Position numbers and translations under genes: made by a program. Shown here piece after piece: positions 5,099 through 8,740 of a stretch of 8,740 nucleotides of DNA. The notes below the pieces were generated by a model. The model ran no database searches and was not told the origin of the DNA. It was given only the letters and a program-made list of their open reading frames with translations. The stretch is from Anaerolineaceae bacterium (GTDB taxonomy: Bacteria > Chloroflexota > Anaerolineae > Aggregatilineales > Phototrophicaceae), in contig JACKCH010000041.1 in NCBI GenBank assembly GCA_020634115.1, forward strand, positions 1 through 8,740, read 5' to 3'. Every line of letters starts with the position of its first letter. Within the stretch, counting starts at the first letter, position 1.

Positions 5099-6823
5099 TT
5101 AATGCGAGGTGTTGGGGAACAGTGCCCACTTCGCCTGCTGGAAGCCGACATTGATGGCCGAACGCAGCGCACCCACATTCCGTAGTGATTTCATGTAAGT
5201 CAGCACTGGGCCGGGGCGGAACATCCATTCGCGCATCGCGCGGCGGGCTTCCTGTTCCAGGTCTTCCGCGCTCAGGTTGCTGTATTGCAGCACAGTAGAC
5301 TGATCCATATCCACCTGTTCCCAGCGCGTGCCAGGGCGGAACCAGTTGTTTTCCATCACCATGAAGAAGAACGGCGTCCCCGGATACGGCGCGGCGATGT
5401 GGAAGATCGCCAGGTCGAGCGGCAGTGTCTTGCTGAAATCAATCGTCTGCTGGATGGTTTCGCGGGTTTCGCCCGGTAGCCCAATAATGAAGTATCCCAG
5501 GTTGCGGATACCGGCTTCGTGCGCCCATTTGACGCTCTGCTGCGCCCGGTCAGCGGTGGTGCCTTTGCGAGCTTTCTTCAGGATGTCCTCACTGGCACTT
5601 TCGATACCCCAGGAAATCGTGTTGCATCCGGCTTTCGCCATCATTTGCAACATTTCCTGGTCTACATAGTCCACGCGGCTGTTGCAGGTGAACCCGATGT
5701 CCAGGCCGCTGTCAATGATTTCCTGGCAGATGCCCATCACCTGGTCGCGGTTGGCGGTGAACAGGTCGGCGTACATGTGGATGTTTTTCACACCCAGGTC
5801 GTAGAGCATCTTGATTTCGGCGATCACGTTCTTCGGGCTACGCAGGCGTAATCCGGCCTGATAGCTGACGTGCTTGATGCAGTAGATGCACCCGGCAGTG
5901 CAGCCCCGGCTGGTGACGATGAACTGGTACGATCCGCTCAGCACCGGCGTGCGGTATTTGTCCAGCGGCAGCAGGTGGTGCATTGGCAACGGCAGGTCAT
6001 CCAGATTAGGGATGAAGTTGCGATCCGGGTTGCGCAGGATGTCCCCGCCACGCCGCCAGACCAGCCCTTTGACATGGCTCAGGTCGTACTGGTCGGTGTT
6101 CGGGATGCGCTCGGCAACCTTCGGCTCCCACTCTTCATCGGTGGTGCGATAGAGTTTTTCGATCTCCGGGCTGAACTCAGTGCGTCCCTCAATGGTATCC
6201 ACCAGTTCGCGCAGCGTGACTTCCGGCTCGCCGCGCAGACAGAAATCGAGTGACGGGTGCGGGCGCATGGTTTCTACCGCCAGCGGCGTGACATGCGTGC
6301 CGAAGGCGATGGTGTACGCGCCGATGGACTTTGCCAGGAAGCAGCCATAATTGTCATTGGTCAGCGTGGGCGCGGTCATCTGGGTGATATAGTATTTGGG
6401 TGAATAATCGCGCAGTTTCTGCTCAAAGTCCGGCCAGGACATGCGTTCCGCGATAGCGTCAATGACCGCTACTGAGTAATCGGGATACATCACGGCGGCT
6501 AACTGTGCCAACGACACCTGCCCCCAGATCATGTTTTCACGGCTGCGGCGGCCTACCCGGTGCTGGCTGCGAATCCAGATGTCGCCATCGGGCGCGGGCG
6601 GATTCACTAACAGGATGTCGACTTTATGCTGGCGGTACTCTTCGGTGAACTTCGCCACAATCGGGTCGGCATCCGGGAAGCGGACGTTGGAAAGGCGCGG
6701 CACACGGCGCGTGCCCAGGTTGGCCCGCAGATTATCCGGCAGGTCTTTATTGCCGGACAGTTCACCCCCGGCATAGGGTTCATCGCTCTTGATATAACGG
6801 TTCGTTTCGTCGTAGTCAGACAT
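5099..6823 (-). CDS. B12-binding radical SAM protein, substrate unknown
   Basis: A 574-residue protein of the cobalamin-dependent (class B) radical SAM type, whose members methylate unreactive carbons or rearrange rings in cofactor, hopanoid, pigment and antibiotic pathways. Residues 1-65 are a polar extension. Residues about 68-210 form the Rossmann-like B12-binding domain: VDILLVNPPAPDGDIW, then AFGTHVTP (173-180) and DFCLRGEPEVTLREL (193-207), the usual GGxHxT...D.v.rGEgE pattern. The linker contains IPNLDDLPLPMHHLLP. The radical SAM core (about 300-490) has the 4Fe-4S motif C308-x3-C312-x2-C315, the GIESASEDILKKARKG strand (406-421) and IIGLPGET (446-453). The C-terminal part (490-574) ends in a basic helical region. 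The start at 6823 has GAGGG 8 bases upstream. There is no pathway partner next to it except the glycosyltransferase 278 bases upstream, so the reaction is open. Confidence 0.9.
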   Translation of the reverse strand: MSDYDETNRYIKSDEPYAGGELSGNKDLPDNLRANLGTRRVPRLSNVRFPDADPIVAKFTEEYRQHKVDILLVNPPAPDGDIWIRSQHRVGRRSRENMIWGQVSLAQLAAVMYPDYSVAVIDAIAERMSWPDFEQKLRDYSPKYYITQMTAPTLTNDNYGCFLAKSIGAYTIAFGTHVTPLAVETMRPHPSLDFCLRGEPEVTLRELVDTIEGRTEFSPEIEKLYRTTDEEWEPKVAERIPNTDQYDLSHVKGLVWRRGGDILRNPDRNFIPNLDDLPLPMHHLLPLDKYRTPVLSGSYQFIVTSRGCTAGCIYCIKHVSYQAGLRLRSPKNVIAEIKMLYDLGVKNIHMYADLFTANRDQVMGICQEIIDSGLDIGFTCNSRVDYVDQEMLQMMAKAGCNTISWGIESASEDILKKARKGTTADRAQQSVKWAHEAGIRNLGYFIIGLPGETRETIQQTIDFSKTLPLDLAIFHIAAPYPGTPFFFMVMENNWFRPGTRWEQVDMDQSTVLQYSNLSAEDLEQEARRAMREWMFRPGPVLTYMKSLRNVGALRSAINVGFQQAKWALFPNTSH

Positions 6824-6921
6824 CTTTACTACCCTCAGATGCTAGGTGTTCGGCTTACAATTCGGTCAGGAAAATCGGGATAAACAGTCCAGTGTTCATT
6901 CGTCACTGTATTGCGTTCTCG

Positions 6922-6934
6922 CGTAGGGGCGAGA
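6922..6934. repeat. Partial CGTAGGGGCGAGA repeat copy
   Basis: CGTAGGGGCGAGA shares its first nine bases with the complete palindrome at 6969-6997 and its last ten (AGGGGCGAGA) with the decayed copy at 267-276 on the minus strand. The right half of the palindrome is missing, so it looks like a truncated member of the same dispersed family. Confidence 0.5.
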
Positions 6935-6968
6935 TGATGCTTTTAGATCAGCAAGGTGATTTGTGTTT

Positions 6969-6997
6969 CGTAGGGGCGCACGGCTGTGCGCCCCTAC
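6969..6997. repeat. Complete palindromic repeat, 12-bp perfect stem
   Basis: GTAGGGGCGCAC (6970-6981) and GTGCGCCCCTAC (6986-6997) are exact reverse complements around the loop GGCT. It lies about 105 bases past the glycosyltransferase stop, on the side reached by minus-strand transcription, but has no T-run, so any terminator role is secondary. I recall similar short GTAGGGGCG palindromes between genes in Chloroflexota and cyanobacteria. The 6824-7101 gap (278 bases) otherwise holds only the partial copy at 6922 and a C-rich run near 7055-7074; I see no gene in it. Confidence 0.75.
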
Positions 6998-7101
6998 ATG
7001 CCTGCTATTGTATGATGGCTTTATAGAAACAGCCTCGGCATCATTCTCATTCTGCCCCCACCCCGCCCCCCCACTGTCACGTTGTGGTGGTAAATCGGGT
7101 T

Positions 7102-8343
7102 CTAGGCGGTTGCTCGTGTGGTGCTGGTAATCACAACCGCGTTTTCGTCGTTCGTGGCGCTGCCCATGTCGCTGGCAACCCGCAGGTCGCGCTGCGTGAG
7201 CTGACCCAACACCTTGACCAACAGCCAACTGGTCATCAACTGGATACCGGTCATCACAAACATGGCGCTCAGGACGAGCAGCGTCCAGGCCGGTTCGCTG
7301 CTGTTCGCCAGCACACCTGCGATAAACAGCACGATGCCGACCAGGGTAAGCAGCGCACCGATGCTGCCGAAACGCTGTTCCAGCGGTTTGCGGAACATCG
7401 GGCGTCCGAACAACCCCTGACGGATGGGGCGGCGGTGGAACATGGAGACGATGTAGTTAAATACCGTGCCGATGCTGAACAGGTTGACCGCCACAATAAT
7501 CAGGGTCATGGCGATGAAGATCAGGCCGGTATAGGCGGAACGATCATCCACGCCGGAGGACGCCGCTGTGATCCAGGGCAGCAGCACCAGCGCCGCCAGG
7601 ATAACCGCCGCCAGCGACATACCGCCCAGCAGTCGCACCGGGTTATAGGTGGCAGCTGTCCCCAGGATGGTGAACAGGAAGCGGAAGCCGTCATTGACGA
7701 CACTGAGTTTGCTTTCGCCTTCGCGCTCTTCGTACTTGATCGGCACTTCGATCATCTTGATGTCTTCGTGGATGCCGCGTGTACTCATCACCGGTGTGAA
7801 ATTCAGTCCGTCCGGGAGCGGATACAGGCGATCCAGCACGTCACGGCGCAGGATACGCTGGCCGCTGGCGCTATCCGTGATGCGGACATGGCCGATGACC
7901 GTGACCAACCCGGCGAACAGGGTGTTGCCGATGCGCCGGGTAAGCGGCATTTCACTATCCGCACCCGCCATACGTGACCCGATTACCAGGTCAGCCTGCT
8001 GCTCAATCAGCGCCTGGAACATATTCGGGTAGTATTCAGGCGGATAGGTGCCATCGGCATCCATAAACGCCAGGTAGTCCCCTTTAGCGTGGCGGAAGCC
8101 GGTTTTGATCGCGCCGCCATAATTGCGATTCTGCTTGTGCTTAATCAGTACCACGCCCCGATCCAGGTATTCCTCAACAATCTCGGAGGTACGATCCTTG
8201 GAGCCGTCGTCTACAATAATCAGTTCCAGCCCATCCAGACCGACTTTTTGAAGTTCCGGCTCAATCGCCAGAACACGCTCGATCACCTCGGCCACGCCGT
8301 CTTCTTCGTTGTATGCTGGAATGACAACCGACAGAATGTTCAT
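7102..8343 (-). CDS. Family 2 glycosyltransferase, DPMS-like, with four C-terminal membrane segments
   Basis: A 413-residue membrane-anchored enzyme of the GT2 polyprenol-phosphate sugar transferase type, expected to move a sugar from a nucleotide donor to a lipid phosphate at the inner face of the membrane. The GT-A domain (1-230) starts SVVIPAYNEE. It shows IIVDDGSKDRT (42-52), NYGGAIKTGF (74-83), the metal-binding DAD (95-97) in FMDADGTYPPE, IGSRM (121-125), and DSASGQRILRRDVLD (157-171), the acceptor-side signature. KYEEREGESKLS (203-214) is the usual basic loop. Hydrophobic segments near 242-260, 271-297, 327-346 and 353-380 form a four-helix tail like that of archaeal-type DPMS. A polar tail follows (381-413). 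The start at 8343 has GAGGGTGGG upstream, but the spacing is long (about 10-13 bases). No sugar or lipid partner gene is in view. Confidence 0.9.
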   Translation of the reverse strand: MNILSVVIPAYNEEDGVAEVIERVLAIEPELQKVGLDGLELIIVDDGSKDRTSEIVEEYLDRGVVLIKHKQNRNYGGAIKTGFRHAKGDYLAFMDADGTYPPEYYPNMFQALIEQQADLVIGSRMAGADSEMPLTRRIGNTLFAGLVTVIGHVRITDSASGQRILRRDVLDRLYPLPDGLNFTPVMSTRGIHEDIKMIEVPIKYEEREGESKLSVVNDGFRFLFTILGTAATYNPVRLLGGMSLAAVILAALVLLPWITAASSGVDDRSAYTGLIFIAMTLIIVAVNLFSIGTVFNYIVSMFHRRPIRQGLFGRPMFRKPLEQRFGSIGALLTLVGIVLFIAGVLANSSEPAWTLLVLSAMFVMTGIQLMTSWLLVKVLGQLTQRDLRVASDMGSATNDENAVVITSTTRATA

Positions 8344-8472
8344 GTAGTGTGTCCCACCCTCGTGATTTTCAACTTGCGATTAAGAATGGCATCTCTGCCT
8401 AACGTGTACCTAAATGCAAGCAGCCTGAGTTTTTTTAGGATTGATCTTTTTTATTAAGGTGGCGGGCAAGGC

Positions 8473-8516
8473 GAGTCAGCGGATCAGGTTTTCAGCTGTC
8501 AGTAGTCAGTTTTCAG
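8473..8516. repeat. Short tandem repeat, 7-8 base units ending TCAG
   Basis: Six consecutive units end in TCAG: GAGTCAG, CGGATCAG, GTTTTCAG, CTGTCAG, TAGTCAG and TTTTCAG. The last three keep a strict 7-base period, and TTTTCAG occurs twice (8489-8495, 8510-8516). It lies about 130 bases upstream of the glycosyltransferase start. The function is unknown. CAGT-rich stretches of this type are common simple intergenic repeats. Confidence 0.6.
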
Positions 8517-8518
8517 TG

Positions 8519-8740
8519 TGATATTGTGCGAACAAATCCGGCCGAACAGCGGGAGTTCGCAGGGATATGCCGAGGTTCGGTTTCATACGCACCAAGTTAA
8601 GGCATAATCCACCCATTTTAGGGGTAGGTTGCAAAGATACATCGTCGAATAGGCCATCTGCCGGGCATTGAAATACCCGGCAAGGTGTTTCAAACCTGCT
8701 AAAGAGGTTTGTTGGGAAGGGTAGCCAGAGTCCCTTCAGT
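8519..8740. other. Gene-free right end with a series of hairpins
   Basis: No convincing coding frame is seen here. Four inverted repeats follow one another: TGCGAAC (8527-8533)/GTTCGCA (8555-8561); GCCGGG (8660-8665)/CCCGGC (8676-8681) with a 10-base loop; CAAACCT (8691-8697)/AGGTTTG (8705-8711) with a 7-base loop; and GAAGGG (8716-8721)/CCCTTC (8732-8737). The last three stand within 80 bases. This could be an untranslated leader of a gene beyond the window, a structured RNA, or an extragenic palindromic repeat cluster. I recognise no known riboswitch or RNA family. The strip 8344-8472 between this region and the glycosyltransferase shows nothing I can name beyond AT-rich patches. Confidence 0.4.

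Noticed and set aside
6896..7228. Minus-strand open frame across the intergenic repeats beyond the glycosyltransferase
   Set aside because: Much of it is a translation of the CGTAGGGG palindrome, it overlaps the glycosyltransferase 3' end, and it shows no protein family signature.
7084..7977. Plus-strand 297-codon frame opposite the glycosyltransferase
   Set aside because: It is histidine-, glutamine- and aspartate-rich with no domain pattern, and mirrors a well-supported GT2 gene.
1..8740. Possible selenoprotein gene with in-frame UGA near the tRNA-Sec
   Set aside because: All recognised genes are full length or simply cut by the window edge, and none continues in family-like sequence past its stop codon.
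1..8740. CRISPR array, transposase, integrase, toxin-antitoxin or phage genes
   Set aside because: No regularly spaced repeat-spacer array and no proteins with such motifs were seen; the repeats present are short intergenic palindromes and one small TCAG array.

Overview
The window looks like ordinary chromosomal DNA of a moderately GC-rich bacterium, most likely an uncultured Chloroflexota (Anaerolineae-like) organism. That placement is an inference from gene style: a cobalamin-type radical SAM protein, a DPMS-like glycosyltransferase with a membrane tail, a GAF-type soluble histidine kinase, and palindromic intergenic repeats with a CGTAGGGG core. No single marker proves it.

Layout. Positions 1-2121 are read on the plus strand: the end of a YjbQ-family gene, a low-specificity L-threonine aldolase (332-1378), and a CPBP-like membrane protein (1375-2121) whose start overlaps the aldolase stop. 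Everything from 2127 rightward is on the minus strand: a selenocysteine tRNA (2127-2222), an NADPH:quinone oxidoreductase-like MDR protein (2402-3379), a GAF/HisKA/HATPase sensor kinase (3582-4871), a B12-binding radical SAM protein (5099-6823) and a family 2 glycosyltransferase with four predicted C-terminal membrane segments (7102-8343). The final ~400 bases (8344-8740) hold no convincing gene but contain a TCAG-rich short repeat and several hairpins.

How the genes relate. Only the aldolase and CPBP genes look tightly co-expressed. The minus-strand protein genes are separated by 180-280 base gaps; two of these gaps contain a good intrinsic terminator (after the kinase and after the radical SAM gene), so these are probably single-gene units. 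The radical SAM protein and glycosyltransferase could both serve lipid or envelope glycan chemistry, but the sequence does not prove it.

The strongest non-routine feature is the tRNA-Sec. Its cloverleaf folds in the bacterial 8+5 form with a UCA anticodon, a 6-bp D stem and a long variable arm, and it lies 5 bases beyond the stop of a convergent protein gene. It implies that the organism decodes UGA as selenocysteine, although no selenoprotein or sel gene lies in this window. I found no clear sign of a new defence, mobile or biosynthetic system. The other leads are a CPBP protein that has lost most of its catalytic motif residues, an unassigned cobalamin radical SAM enzyme, candidate operators, and a structured repeat region at the right edge.
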